NCBI GenBank assembly: GCA_013297875.1
Contig: JAAFIW010000027.1
Location: 1 to 57,812, forward strand
Origin: Comamonadaceae bacterium
GTDB lineage: Bacteria; Pseudomonadota; Gammaproteobacteria; Burkholderiales; Burkholderiaceae_C
Reading direction: 5' to 3'
Length of the DNA stretch: 57,812 nucleotides
The position numbers and the translations under genes are program-made. Under the pieces are notes generated by a model that searched no databases, had not been told where the DNA came from, and was given only the letters and a program-made list of their open reading frames with translations. Position 1 is the stretch's first letter. Every line of letters starts with the position of its first letter. Shown here piece by piece: positions 20,995 to 30,175 of the stretch.

Positions 20995-21737
20995 AAGCCC
21001 TCGCCCGCTGGATCGCCCTGGTCGCCCTGGCCACCTTGCTGCTGCAGCTGTTTTTCATCGCCCGTATTGCCAGCATGGCGGTGCTGGACCCACAGTCCAG
21101 CGCGTTTGAGCGCTCGCAGGCCTGGCAGGTGTTCAATGCCAAGGGCAGCTTGCCCTGGCGGCAGGAATGGGTGGCGTATGACGCGATGTCAGACAACCTG
21201 AAGCTGGCCGTGATCGCCTCGGAAGACGACCGCTTTGCCGACCACCAGGGGGTTGACTGGGAGGCCATCGAGAAGGCATGGGCCAAAAACGAAAAGGCAC
21301 AGGAGCGGGCCACCAAGCTAGCACCGACTGTGGCGGCCAAGCCATCGAACAAACCCGCCAAACCCCCAAAAATCATCGGCGGCTCCACCATCACCCAGCA
21401 GCTGGCGAAAAACCTGCTGCTCTCGGGCGAGCGCACGCTGCTGCGCAAAGGCCAGGAGCTGGTGCTCACCGTGGCGCTGGAGGCGCTGCTGAGCAAAGAG
21501 CGCATTCTGGAGATTTACCTGAACCATGTGGAATGGGGCGAAGGCGTGTTTGGCGCAGAAGCCGCTGCCCAGCACTACTTTCGCAAGCCCGCCGGCAAAC
21601 TCAGCGTCTACGAGTCTGCCCGCCTGGCCGTGATGCTACCGCGACCCAAATACTTTGAAAAACGGCTGAACTCGGCCTACCTGGCATCACGCGCCGCCAC
21701 GATTGCGGCGCGCATGGGTGACGCGCAGCTGCCTTGA
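20991..21737 (+). CDS. mtgA: Monofunctional biosynthetic peptidoglycan transglycosylase
   Basis: A 248-residue GT51 enzyme anchored by an N-terminal membrane helix ('ALVALATLLLQLFFIARI'). The catalytic Glu lies in 'VIASEDDRFADHQGVD', followed by 'GGSTITQQLAKNLLLS', 'EILEIYLNHVEWG' and 'GVFGAEAAAQHYF', all diagnostic. It polymerises lipid II into glycan strands in the periplasm. A Lys/Ala/Pro-rich loop (residues ~95-122) precedes GGST. The start overlaps aroE (ATGA), the aroE-mtgA arrangement usual in Burkholderiales. The following 157 bases contain only a strongly degenerate repeat-like stretch (TTTCATAGCTG). Confidence 0.92.
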   Translation: MKALARWIALVALATLLLQLFFIARIASMAVLDPQSSAFERSQAWQVFNAKGSLPWRQEWVAYDAMSDNLKLAVIASEDDRFADHQGVDWEAIEKAWAKNEKAQERATKLAPTVAAKPSNKPAKPPKIIGGSTITQQLAKNLLLSGERTLLRKGQELVLTVALEALLSKERILEIYLNHVEWGEGVFGAEAAAQHYFRKPAGKLSVYESARLAVMLPRPKYFEKRLNSAYLASRAATIAARMGDAQLP

Positions 21738-21894
21738 CGTTTCCAAAACACTATCGTTTTCATAGCTGTCCGTGCGCTCTGGGCCTGCACGTTAGCCAAA
21801 AAGACTTGAAATCAAGCCCACAAACCCAATCTGGGAAGCTCTGGCTTTGCTATAACCCGCTCACCGCTGCCCTGCAGCTCACATTTCAAACACC

Positions 21895-23007
21895 ATGAAC
21901 CGTCTTATTGGCCCCGTGCTTGCTGTGTTGGTTTTGGCTGGAGTGGGCTTTGCGGGCTGGCGCTCGTATGAGCAGCGGGCCACCGAGCAGACGGCCAAGC
22001 TGGAAGCGGCCAAGATGGAGACGGTGCGGGGGCTGATTGGCTCGGAAAAAGAGAGTTTTTTCAACGATCCCCGGGTGGTTGAAATTCTGCAGAAAAACGC
22101 GATCACCGTGCAGGTGGAGAAAACGGGTTCACGTGCCATTGCACAGCGGCCCGACTTGAAGTCGTTTGATTTTGCGCACCCGGCAGGCGCGCCTGCGGCC
22201 CTGAAAATCCAGAAGATGGTCAAGGCCCAACAGGTGTTCACTCCGTTTTTCACGCCTATGGTGATTGCCTCGTGGAAGACGCTGGTTCCGGTGCTGGAGC
22301 GCGAAGGCCTGGTCAAGCAGGAGGCGGGCAACTACTACGTGGTGGACATGCCCAAATTGATCGCGATGATGGACAAGGGCACGCGCTGGAAAGACCTGAA
22401 AGGCAACGATGTGTATGCCACCAGCAAGAGCATTTTGGTGAGCAGCACCGACGTGCGCAAATCGAACTCGGGTGCGATGTACCTGGGCTTGGCCAGCTAT
22501 GTAGCCAATGGCAACAACGTGGTGCAGTCTGAAGAAGAGCTGCAGAAAGTGCTGCCGCTGATGACCAGCATCTTTTTAAAGCAGGGCTTTCAGGAAGCAT
22601 CGAGTGCCGGGCCGTTTGACGACTACCTGTCGATGGGCATTGGCAAAGCACCGATGGTGATGATTTACGAGTCGCAGTTTCTGGAGTACCTGGCCAAGCA
22701 GACCGCACCGGGGGCGAGCGCCAATATGGTTTTGCTGTACCCGCGCCCCACGCTGTTTACCAAACATGTGTTTGTGGCCATGAGTGCCAAAGGTGCCAAG
22801 CTGGGCGCGCTGCTGGAAAGCGACCCCGGCCTGCAGGCGCTGGCACTGGAATACGGCTACCGCACCAGCGGGCAGGACGCTTTTGCCAAACGCGTGGCCG
22901 ACAAGAAACTCCCCGTTGCCACCACCCTGGTTGACGTGATCGACCCGCCCTCGTTTGAGGTGCTGGAGCGCATGATTGCTGACATCGAGAAGAAGTACGC
23001 TCAGTAA
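21895..23007 (+). CDS. Hypothetical secreted protein of the TelA/vWA cluster (binding-protein-like)
   Basis: A 370-residue protein with an N-terminal signal anchor ('LIGPVLAVLVLAGVGFAGW') and a large soluble domain. The order of motifs ('AGAPAALKIQKMVKAQQVFTP', 'SILVSSTDVRKSNSGAMYLG', 'GKAPMVMIYESQFLEYL', 'VLLYPRPTLFTKH') resembles type-2 extracytoplasmic solute-binding proteins related to the vWA lipoprotein further downstream. It is the first gene of a cluster with TelA, a binding-protein/vWA fusion and a small membrane protein. Function is unknown; ligand recognition at the cell envelope is an inference. Confidence 0.65.
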   Translation: MNRLIGPVLAVLVLAGVGFAGWRSYEQRATEQTAKLEAAKMETVRGLIGSEKESFFNDPRVVEILQKNAITVQVEKTGSRAIAQRPDLKSFDFAHPAGAPAALKIQKMVKAQQVFTPFFTPMVIASWKTLVPVLEREGLVKQEAGNYYVVDMPKLIAMMDKGTRWKDLKGNDVYATSKSILVSSTDVRKSNSGAMYLGLASYVANGNNVVQSEEELQKVLPLMTSIFLKQGFQEASSAGPFDDYLSMGIGKAPMVMIYESQFLEYLAKQTAPGASANMVLLYPRPTLFTKHVFVAMSAKGAKLGALLESDPGLQALALEYGYRTSGQDAFAKRVADKKLPVATTLVDVIDPPSFEVLERMIADIEKKYAQ

Positions 23008-23023
23008 GTCTGCTGGAGAAATT

Positions 23024-23066
23024 TTGAACGCGCCCTCTGCGAGACCTTTGCGTCCTCTGCGTTCAA
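23024..23066. repeat. GCAGAGGACGC-type inverted repeat, short form
   Basis: TTGAACGC and GCGTTCAA are perfect 8-bp arms 27 bases apart, with CCTTTGCGTCCTCTGCG inside. It is related to the longer inverted repeat at 26041-26166. Confidence 0.65.
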
Positions 23067-23115
23067 AAGTCCCCGCTGCTTGTCAATCTTTGAAGTTTCT
23101 TAACCCGGAGCCACC

Positions 23116-24339
23116 ATGAGCACACAACCCGTGACCACCGCCCCTGCAGCCGCCGTCATTCCCAGCTTTGTGCTGGACGCCCCTGAGCCGCTGGCTGCTG
23201 TGCCAGCAGTGACTGCCAAAGACGCCGTTCCGCTTCCCGATGCCACTGCCAAGGAAGTCGATCTACAGGTGCAGGGCTTTATCGACAAGCTGATGACCGA
23301 AGACCTGCAGAGCGAGGCCTTTAAAAACCGGCTCGACTCAGCCTTTCGCTTAGGGAAAGAAGAAGTCTCCAGCGCCGCTGCGTTCATGACCGGCCGCTTC
23401 ATGGAGCGCAACTTTGTGGGCATGGAAGACTCGTCGGCCTACAAGGCCATTTCCGACCTGCGTGTGCAGCTGGACGAGTTGAACCCAGGCAAAGATGGCG
23501 ACCTGCTCAGCGAGCAGAAAATTCTGGGCTTTATTCCCTTTGGTAACAAGCTGCAAAGCTATTTCCGCAAGTACCAAAGCGCGGGCACCCAGCTGCAAAA
23601 AGCCATGGAGCAACTGCATGCGGCCAAAGACGACATGCACCGAGACGCGGTGGAAATTGAAAGCACCCGCGGCAAGCTGTGGGAGTCGATGCTGCGCTTG
23701 AAAGCAGCCATTCGCTTTTGCGAGCAACTCGATGCACGCCTGGCCGACCAGGTGGCCAAGCTCAAAACCTCAGACCCTGAACGCGCCCGTGCGCTGGAGC
23801 AGGAGGTGCTGTTTTATGCCCGCCAGAATTTGAGCGATCTGTATACGCAACTGGCCGTGTCGGTGAACGGCTACCTGTCTTTAGGCGAGCTGAAAAAAAC
23901 CGCCCGCGAAATGATGAACGGCTGCGACCGTGTGGCCACCACCGGCATGAGCGCGCTGGCCGTGGCGCAAACCGTGGCGCGCGCCACCGGCAACCAGATC
24001 AAGGTCATGGAAATGCTCAAAGGCGTGAGCGGCACCATCGACAGCCTGATCGCGCAAAGCAGCCAGCAGCTGGGCCAGCATGTGGAGCGCACGGGCGAGT
24101 TTGCGGCCAACCCGCTGATTGGCGTGGAGCGCCTGAAGGAAACCTTTGACAACACCTTCAAGGCCATGGATGCGATGGACAACTTTCGCAGCAAGGCGAT
24201 TGACACCATGGGCCGCAATAACCTGATGATGAAAGAACAGGTGCAGCGCGCCGAGCAATACCTTGACCGCTCACGAGGCACCAAGGCGCGTGAGGCCATG
24301 GCGGCGGCCACGCAGATCAGTGGTCCGGTGGCACTGTGA
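23116..24339 (+). CDS. TelA-family (toxic anion resistance) protein
   Basis: A 407-residue, mostly helical protein of the TelA/KlaA family: 'KILGFIPFGNKLQSYFRKYQSA' (residues ~137-158), 'LRLKAAIRFCEQLDARL' and 'LAVSVNGYLSLGELKKTAREMMNG'. The family is linked to tellurite and colicin resistance and occurs with vWA/Ter-type stress proteins in the cytoplasm. The N-terminal ~40 residues are Ala/Pro-rich. Its stop overlaps the next start by one base (TGATG), so it is co-translated with the vWA lipoprotein. Confidence 0.87.
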   Translation: MSTQPVTTAPAAAVIPSFVLDAPEPLAAVPAVTAKDAVPLPDATAKEVDLQVQGFIDKLMTEDLQSEAFKNRLDSAFRLGKEEVSSAAAFMTGRFMERNFVGMEDSSAYKAISDLRVQLDELNPGKDGDLLSEQKILGFIPFGNKLQSYFRKYQSAGTQLQKAMEQLHAAKDDMHRDAVEIESTRGKLWESMLRLKAAIRFCEQLDARLADQVAKLKTSDPERARALEQEVLFYARQNLSDLYTQLAVSVNGYLSLGELKKTAREMMNGCDRVATTGMSALAVAQTVARATGNQIKVMEMLKGVSGTIDSLIAQSSQQLGQHVERTGEFAANPLIGVERLKETFDNTFKAMDAMDNFRSKAIDTMGRNNLMMKEQVQRAEQYLDRSRGTKAREAMAAATQISGPVAL

Positions 24340-26021
24340 TGCGCGCGCTGACTTGGCTTTTCTCCCTCCCCTCCCGGGGGAGGGCAGGGGTGGGGGCAGT
24401 GCACCAACCATCCCTGTTTAAGTTGGCTGTCACCCTGGCCTTCCCTATCCTCCTGGCCGCCTGCGGCAAAGCCCCCGACCCCTCCCCCACCGCCACCCAA
24501 GCCACACCCGCCAACCAGTTCACCATCCTGGCCGGCAGTGAGCTCAAAGACCTGGAACCGTTGGTGCCAGCCATTGAGCAGGCCACGGGTTTGAAAATCA
24601 AGCTCAACTACAGCGGGACGCTGGAAGCCGTGGAGCGCTTGTCGGCCGGGGAGCGGACCGATGCTGCCTGGTTTGCCAGCAACCGCTACGCGCTGCTCAC
24701 GCCGGGTGTGAAAGAAAAAGTGCATATCAGCGAGCGCACCATGATCACGCCGGTGGTGCTGGGCCTGAAAAAAAGCAAAGCCGTCGAGCTGGGCTGGATT
24801 AAAAACGACGGCACGCCCAACCCTAACCTGACGTGGAAAGACATTGCCCAGGCCGCCGAAAAAGGCCGCTTCAGCTTTGGCATGACCAACCCAGGTGCCA
24901 GCAACACCGGCTTTTCCGGCCTGATGGGCGTGGCCGCTGCACTGGCGGGTAAGGGCGATGCGCTGGAGGTGTCCGACATCAATGCCGCGCAACTCTCGGC
25001 TTTTTTTAAGGCCCAGGCGCTCACCGCGGGTTCGTCAGGCTGGCTGGCTGATGCGTATGTGAAAGAGCAAGACCGTATTGACGGCATGATCAATTACGGC
25101 TCGGTGATTCACGCGCTGAATGCTGGCGGCAAGCTGTCCGAGCCGCTGGCCATCATCTACCCCAAAGACGGCATTTTGTCGGCTGACTACCCGCTGATGC
25201 TGACCAACCCGGCCAGGCGCGCCGACTATGACAAGCTGCTGGCCTATGTGCGCTCGGCCGCGTTTCAAACGCCGATGAGCCAGCAAACCTTCCGCAAGTC
25301 GTTGCTCCCCGAGGTAGCAGCCAGTGTTGATCCCACCTCCAAGCTGTACCCGGCCACCTTGATCGAACTGCCCTTCCCGGCCAAGCTGGCGGTGGTCGAT
25401 GCGGTGCTGGACGCGTTTGACAACCAGATTCGCCGCCCGGCTGACTCCACTTTTGTGTTGGACATTTCAGGTTCGATGGCCGGCGAGCGCATGAACCAGA
25501 TGAAAGCCGCGCTGCAGGGCCTGACCGGGCTGGACACCAGCTTGTCGGGCCGCTTTGCGCGGCTACGCGAGCGCGAAGCCATCAGCATGATTGCGTTTGA
25601 CGACTCGGTGCGCCCAGCGGTGAATTTCAAGCTGGAAAAAGCCGACCGCGCCGCCACCGAAGGCAAGGTACGCGACTACATCGGCCAATTGCAACCCACG
25701 GGCGGCACCGCCATCTACAGTGCCGCACAGTCGGCCTACCAACAAGCCGCCGTGCGACGCAAGGCCGACGCCAGCCGCTACTACTCGGTGGTGCTGCTGA
25801 CCGACGGCGAGAACAACAAAGGCTTGAGCGCCAAGGAATTCGAGACCTGGTTCGCCGCCCTGCCCGAGGCCGACAAAGGCATACGCATTTTTGCGATTCA
25901 GTTTGGTGAGGCCAAAGCCGAACAACTCGACGCCCTGGCCCGCCTGAGCGGCGGCCGCGTCTTCAACGCCACCAAAACGCCACTGGCCCAGGTGTTCAAG
26001 GAAATTCGGGGTTATCAGTAG
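24339..26021 (+). CDS. Lipoprotein with binding-protein and vWA domains
   Basis: About 560 residues. A signal peptide with lipobox ('VTLAFPILLAACGKA') is followed by a type-2 solute-binding-protein domain ('ILAGSELKDLEPLVPAIEQATG') and, from residue ~370, a vWA domain with an intact MIDAS ('VLDISGSMAG', then 'TGGTAIYSA', 'LLTDGENNKG'). It should sit in the periplasm, binding a ligand and, through the metal site, a protein partner. The start is uncertain: from ATG 24339 the first ~20 codons are made of a hairpin repeat; GTG 24399, just before 'HQPSLFKL', gives a compact leader with a G-rich upstream site. Confidence 0.8.
   Translation: MRALTWLFSLPSRGRAGVGAVHQPSLFKLAVTLAFPILLAACGKAPDPSPTATQATPANQFTILAGSELKDLEPLVPAIEQATGLKIKLNYSGTLEAVERLSAGERTDAAWFASNRYALLTPGVKEKVHISERTMITPVVLGLKKSKAVELGWIKNDGTPNPNLTWKDIAQAAEKGRFSFGMTNPGASNTGFSGLMGVAAALAGKGDALEVSDINAAQLSAFFKAQALTAGSSGWLADAYVKEQDRIDGMINYGSVIHALNAGGKLSEPLAIIYPKDGILSADYPLMLTNPARRADYDKLLAYVRSAAFQTPMSQQTFRKSLLPEVAASVDPTSKLYPATLIELPFPAKLAVVDAVLDAFDNQIRRPADSTFVLDISGSMAGERMNQMKAALQGLTGLDTSLSGRFARLREREAISMIAFDDSVRPAVNFKLEKADRAATEGKVRDYIGQLQPTGGTAIYSAAQSAYQQAAVRRKADASRYYSVVLLTDGENNKGLSAKEFETWFAALPEADKGIRIFAIQFGEAKAEQLDALARLSGGRVFNATKTPLAQVFKEIRGYQ
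24354..24398. repeat. Half of a GC-rich inverted repeat at the vWA gene start
   Basis: TCTCCCTCCCCTCCCGGGGG followed by AGGGCAGGGGTGGGGGC is one arm-pair of the large hairpin family. It lies between the TelA stop and the hydrophobic leader of the vWA protein. Confidence 0.65.
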
Positions 26022-26040
26022 TGGACCCAATCGGGTTCAA

Positions 26041-26166
26041 GAACGCAGAGGACGCAAAGGATTCGCAGAGTGCGCAGAAGAAGTCCAGAAAATGGACTCC
26101 AGCAGCCCTCCAATTTTTGGCTGTTCCTTCTGCGTCTTCTGCGAATCCTTCGCGTCCTCTGCGTTC
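26041..26166. repeat. 40-bp inverted repeat of the GCAGAGGACGC family
   Basis: Arms at 26041-26080 (GAACGCAGAGGACGCAAAGG...) and 26127-26166 (...CTTCGCGTCCTCTGCGTTC) pair at 36 of 40 positions around a 46-base loop. It starts 20 bases after the vWA stop and ends 24 bases before the next start. Confidence 0.8.
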
Positions 26167-26189
26167 AAATTGATTTGACCCTCCACACC

Positions 26190-26819
26190 ATGAAGCCCGC
26201 CAACACCTTCCTGCTCTACCTGTACAGCACCCGCAACATCGCCGGCTGCTGCCTGGCCCTGTTGGGCTTAGGCGCGTTTTTTGTCGGGGTGATTGATCAA
26301 TGGTGGCTACCCATCACCCTGGGCTTGTACGCCGTCGGTGCGCTGGGCGTGCCCAGCCGCGAGGTGATTGACGCCTCGGTGTACCAACGCTATGACGGCA
26401 AGCGCCTGGTGGAAGGCGTGCAGGAACTCATCAACCAGAGCAAAAAGCAATTGCCCGCCGAGGCGCTGGCGATTTTGAATGCCATTCCCAAGGTGCTGGA
26501 GCCACTGGTGCCGCGGCTGACTGGGCAGGCTGATGCGCCCATGCTGCCACCGGCGCAGGTGCAGTCCATCATGGGTGCCATCACCCGCGATCTGCCGGAA
26601 ACCGTATCCGGCTACTTGAAGCTGCCGCCAGCCTTTGCCAGCATGCACAAGCTGGACGGCGGCAAGACTGCGAAAGACCTGCTGGTGGAGCAACTAGGCT
26701 TGCTGCACGGCCAGCTGGAAAAAATCTCCACCGCCGTGTTTGCGGACGACGCCGATGCGCTGGTGGTCAACGGGCAGTACCTCAAGGAAAAGTTTCACGC
26801 ACCGACTTACCTGAATTGA
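26190..26819 (+). CDS. Small membrane protein of the TelA/vWA cluster
   Basis: A 209-residue protein with two adjacent N-terminal membrane helices ('IAGCCLALLGLGAFFVGVI' and 'WWLPITLGLYAVGALGV') and a cytoplasmic helical domain ('LVEGVQELINQSKKQLPAEA', 'LLPPAQ'-type linker, 'KDLLVEQLGLLHGQLEKI'). I recognise no named family. ATG 26190 was chosen because upstream in-frame codons come from the inverted repeat. The position suggests it works with the TelA and vWA proteins. Confidence 0.65.
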   Translation: MKPANTFLLYLYSTRNIAGCCLALLGLGAFFVGVIDQWWLPITLGLYAVGALGVPSREVIDASVYQRYDGKRLVEGVQELINQSKKQLPAEALAILNAIPKVLEPLVPRLTGQADAPMLPPAQVQSIMGAITRDLPETVSGYLKLPPAFASMHKLDGGKTAKDLLVEQLGLLHGQLEKISTAVFADDADALVVNGQYLKEKFHAPTYLN

Positions 26820-26837
26820 GTGCGTGGGAATGACGCA

Positions 26838-26900
26838 ATTGCTATTTATTCAATAGCTGCTTGAGCAGGTTTTACCTGGGCTGGTGGCACTTTTTACATA
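26838..26900 (+). repeat. Short interspersed repeat, copy 10
   Basis: GCTATTTATTCAATAGCTGC then TTGAGCAGGTTTTACCTGGG and CTGGTGGCACTTTTTACAT. A full-length copy ends just before the GTG start of the ABC ATPase. Confidence 0.8.
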
Positions 26901-26906
26901 AAACAC

Positions 26907-27868
<962 letters not shown>

Positions 27869-27872
<4 letters not shown>

Positions 27873-28630
27873 ACTAGCACGCCATCCGCGCGATTTACCG
27901 CTTCGAGATCAACCGCACCCTGCGCACGCTCACCCAATCCATCGTCTCGCCCGTGCTGTCCACTTCGCTGTATTTCGTGGTGTTTGGCGCGGCCATCGGC
28001 TCGCGCATGGGCGACATTGACGGCATTGGCTACGGTGCCTTTATCATCCCCGGCCTCGTCATGCTGTCGCTGCTCAACGAGAGCATTTCCAATGCCGCAT
28101 TTGGCATCTATATGCCCAAATGGTCGGGCACCATTTACGAGCTGCTGTCGGCACCGGTGTCGTCCATGGAAGTGGTGGTGGGCTACGTGGGTGCGGCGGC
28201 CAGCAAGTCGGTGGCGCTGGGTTTGTTGATACTGCTGACCGCACGGCTGTTTGTGCCTTACGAAATTGCGCACCCAGTGTGGATGCTGTGCTTTCTGGTG
28301 CTCACCGCCGTGACCTTCAGCCTGTTCGGCTTCATCATTGGCTTGTGGGCTGACAACTTTCAAAAGCTGCAAATCGTGCCGCTGATGGTGGTCACACCAT
28401 TGACCTTTCTGGGCGGCGCGTTTTACTCCATCAACATGCTGCCACCGCTGTGGCAACACATCGCTTTGTTCAACCCCGTGGTCTATTTGATCAGCGGTTT
28501 TCGCTGGAGCTTTTACGGCGTGGCCGATGTGAATGTGGGCATCAGCATTGCGGCCATCCTGGGGTTTTTGACGCTTTGTATGGTCACCGTGTGGTGGATT
28601 TTCCGCACGGGGTGGAAACTCAAGGTTTAG
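27869..28630 (+). pseudogene. ABC-2 type permease with a stop at codon 3
   Basis: After ATG AAC the frame has TAG (27875-27877), then continues uninterrupted with the expected N-terminus ('[15 protein letters not shown]') and six membrane segments to 28630 ('[20 protein letters not shown]', '[15 protein letters not shown]', '[17 protein letters not shown]'). TGG (Trp) at codon 3 would restore it by one base. Unless TAG is read through, or translation restarts at GTG 27953 with loss of the first ~28 residues, the exporter is dead. A sequencing error is an alternative. The rest of the gene shows no decay, so the change is recent. Confidence 0.7.
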
Positions 28631-28639
28631 CTTGAAATT

Positions 28640-28702
28640 TAAGTCAAAACGGCCACTCGCCCTTGTAAATATTGCTCAAGATGCTATATAAAACATAGCA
28701 AT
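28640..28702 (-). repeat. Short interspersed repeat, copy 11
   Basis: On the minus strand it reads TTATATAGCATCTTGAGCAA then TATTTACAAGGGC. It fills the convergent gap between the permease and the monooxygenase beta-subunit gene. Confidence 0.7.
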
Positions 28703-28705
28703 TAT

Positions 28706-29755
28706 TTAACTGCGCAAGCCTGCCTCTGCCAGCGACTGATCCCAGCCCTGCGTCACCGACTGCACCACTGACGCAGCCGTGATGCTGGGTGTGTGGCGGG
28801 TCAACAGGCGGGCACCGGCTTCAATCACACGTGTGCCGGTGGGCTTCCAGGTGGCCAGCAAGCTATTGAGCACCTGATGGTTCTCCACATCGGCTTGCAC
28901 CATGGCCTTGCAGGCCGAGGCAGTCCAGCGGCGGCTGCGTTGGGCGTCCAGGAACAGGTTGTCGCACAGCGCAGCGTCCAGCTCGTCTTTGTTGGCACGG
29001 GCAATGTCGGCAAAGGCATGCAAAAACAACTCATCAACCACCGGTTTGACGACCAGGTTCAGGCCGACAAAGGCCTGATCCCAGTCATAGGCCAGCATCA
29101 GGCGCTCAATGGCTTCGCGCACCGGTTGCCAGTCAGCGTCTTTTTCCCAGGTGGCGCGCTCACCAGTGCCAAAGCTACGGCTGGGGTGGGCGTTGGCCAA
29201 CTGGCGGGTGCGGTAGGCCACGCGCTGCACGCGGCGCAGCTGGTCGGCGGTTTGAAAAGCGGCGCAGTTACCCAGGTAGCTGGAGTGGGCCAGTTGCTGC
29301 ACATAGGCGGAGATCATCTGCAAGCCGTGGCCCAGGTAGCGGGTGGGCGTGAAGGTCAGAGCCAGCGTGTCCAGCATCGCCGCTGACAGCTTGGCGTCGC
29401 TGCCCTGGCCTTCGGTGTGCTGGCGCAGCAGGCCGTCAACATAGGTTTCCTGCTCGTCCATCTGCGTGGTGTATTTGCGATACGTCATCTGGTCAGGGTC
29501 GCGAAAGCTGTCCACGCCCGCCACCTTCAGGCCAATGCCGTCGCGGTGCTTTTTCAACCACTGGTTGCCGTGCACCTCGGGCCCCATCTCCAGCGGCGTG
29601 GCGTTGGTGACCGTGTGGTTCATGTTGTGCGTGACCACCTCGTACTCGGTGGGTTTGCGCCCCAGATTGCCCAGACTCGACCAGGTTTTGGCTCGCTTGG
29701 CGCGCAGCGGGCTGACAGAGGGGCCGGGTGCGGCGGAGGATTTGTCTTGGCTCAT
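28706..29755 (-). CDS. isoE: Soluble diiron monooxygenase beta subunit (IsoE/TmoE-like)
   Basis: A 349-residue ferritin-like protein homologous to hydroxylase beta subunits of toluene, alkene and isoprene monooxygenases. 'LGRKPTEYEVVTHNMNHT' near the N-terminus, 'YLGHGLQMISAYVQQLAHSSY' and 'DWQPVREAIERLMLAYDWD' are family landmarks. It lacks the iron ligands, as expected for a beta subunit, and forms the (alpha-beta-gamma)2 core with IsoA and IsoB. It is the last recognisable gene of the operon; the reductase gene (isoF/tmoF) that normally follows is not here. Confidence 0.85.
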   Translation of the reverse strand: MSQDKSSAAPGPSVSPLRAKRAKTWSSLGNLGRKPTEYEVVTHNMNHTVTNATPLEMGPEVHGNQWLKKHRDGIGLKVAGVDSFRDPDQMTYRKYTTQMDEQETYVDGLLRQHTEGQGSDAKLSAAMLDTLALTFTPTRYLGHGLQMISAYVQQLAHSSYLGNCAAFQTADQLRRVQRVAYRTRQLANAHPSRSFGTGERATWEKDADWQPVREAIERLMLAYDWDQAFVGLNLVVKPVVDELFLHAFADIARANKDELDAALCDNLFLDAQRSRRWTASACKAMVQADVENHQVLNSLLATWKPTGTRVIEAGARLLTRHTPSITAASVVQSVTQGWDQSLAEAGLRS

Positions 29756-29811
29756 GGTGCTTGTCTCGTGATGGTTGTAGGTTTTGGGGACTGTTCAGGT
29801 CTTGCAATACC

Positions 29812-29857
29812 GGAGGCTTATGTTTTGAAATACCGGAGGGTTATGTTTTGAAATACC
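29812..29857. repeat. 23-bp tandem repeat spanning the isoD stop codon
   Basis: GGAGG(C/G)TTATGTTTTGAAATACC occurs twice (29812-29834, 29835-29857), with one difference. The second copy contains the isoD stop codon and last codons, so the 3' end of isoD has been duplicated into the spacer. Confidence 0.8.
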
Positions 29858-30158
29858 AGCGGTATTCGGTGTCACTGGTCTGCATGCGGCCGGTGAACGA
29901 GGCCATTTCCACCTCCAGCATGGGCAGCGGGTATTCGCGGCCCAGGTGCTGCTCCAGGCTGCTGCGCGTCAAGCGACAGTCTTTGTTCACATGGATGTGG
30001 ATGTAGTCGCCCCGGTCAGTCACCAGAATGTCCTGGCCCGGGTTGTCCTGCTCAATGGCGTCGATCACGGCTTCGGCGATATCGCCTGCGCGCATCGTGG
30101 GGCCCACAGAGTCATAGCCTACGGTTTCGGTGATTACTACTCGGCTTGTCGTTGTCAT
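29841..30158 (-). CDS. isoD: Monooxygenase coupling/effector protein (IsoD/TmoD, MmoB family)
   Basis: A 105-residue cofactor-free effector protein of the MmoB/DmpM family. 'GPTMRAGDIAEAVIDAIEQD' and 'DYIHIHVNKDCRLTRSSLEQHLG' match TmoD-type proteins. It binds the hydroxylase and tunes oxygen activation. ATG 30158 has AGGAG nine bases upstream. It lies between the Rieske ferredoxin and beta-subunit genes, the order of tmoABCDEF/isoABCDEF. Confidence 0.85.
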   Translation of the reverse strand: MTTTSRVVITETVGYDSVGPTMRAGDIAEAVIDAIEQDNPGQDILVTDRGDYIHIHVNKDCRLTRSSLEQHLGREYPLPMLEVEMASFTGRMQTSDTEYRWYFKT

Positions 30159-30175
30159 ACCTGTCTCCTGTAAAT

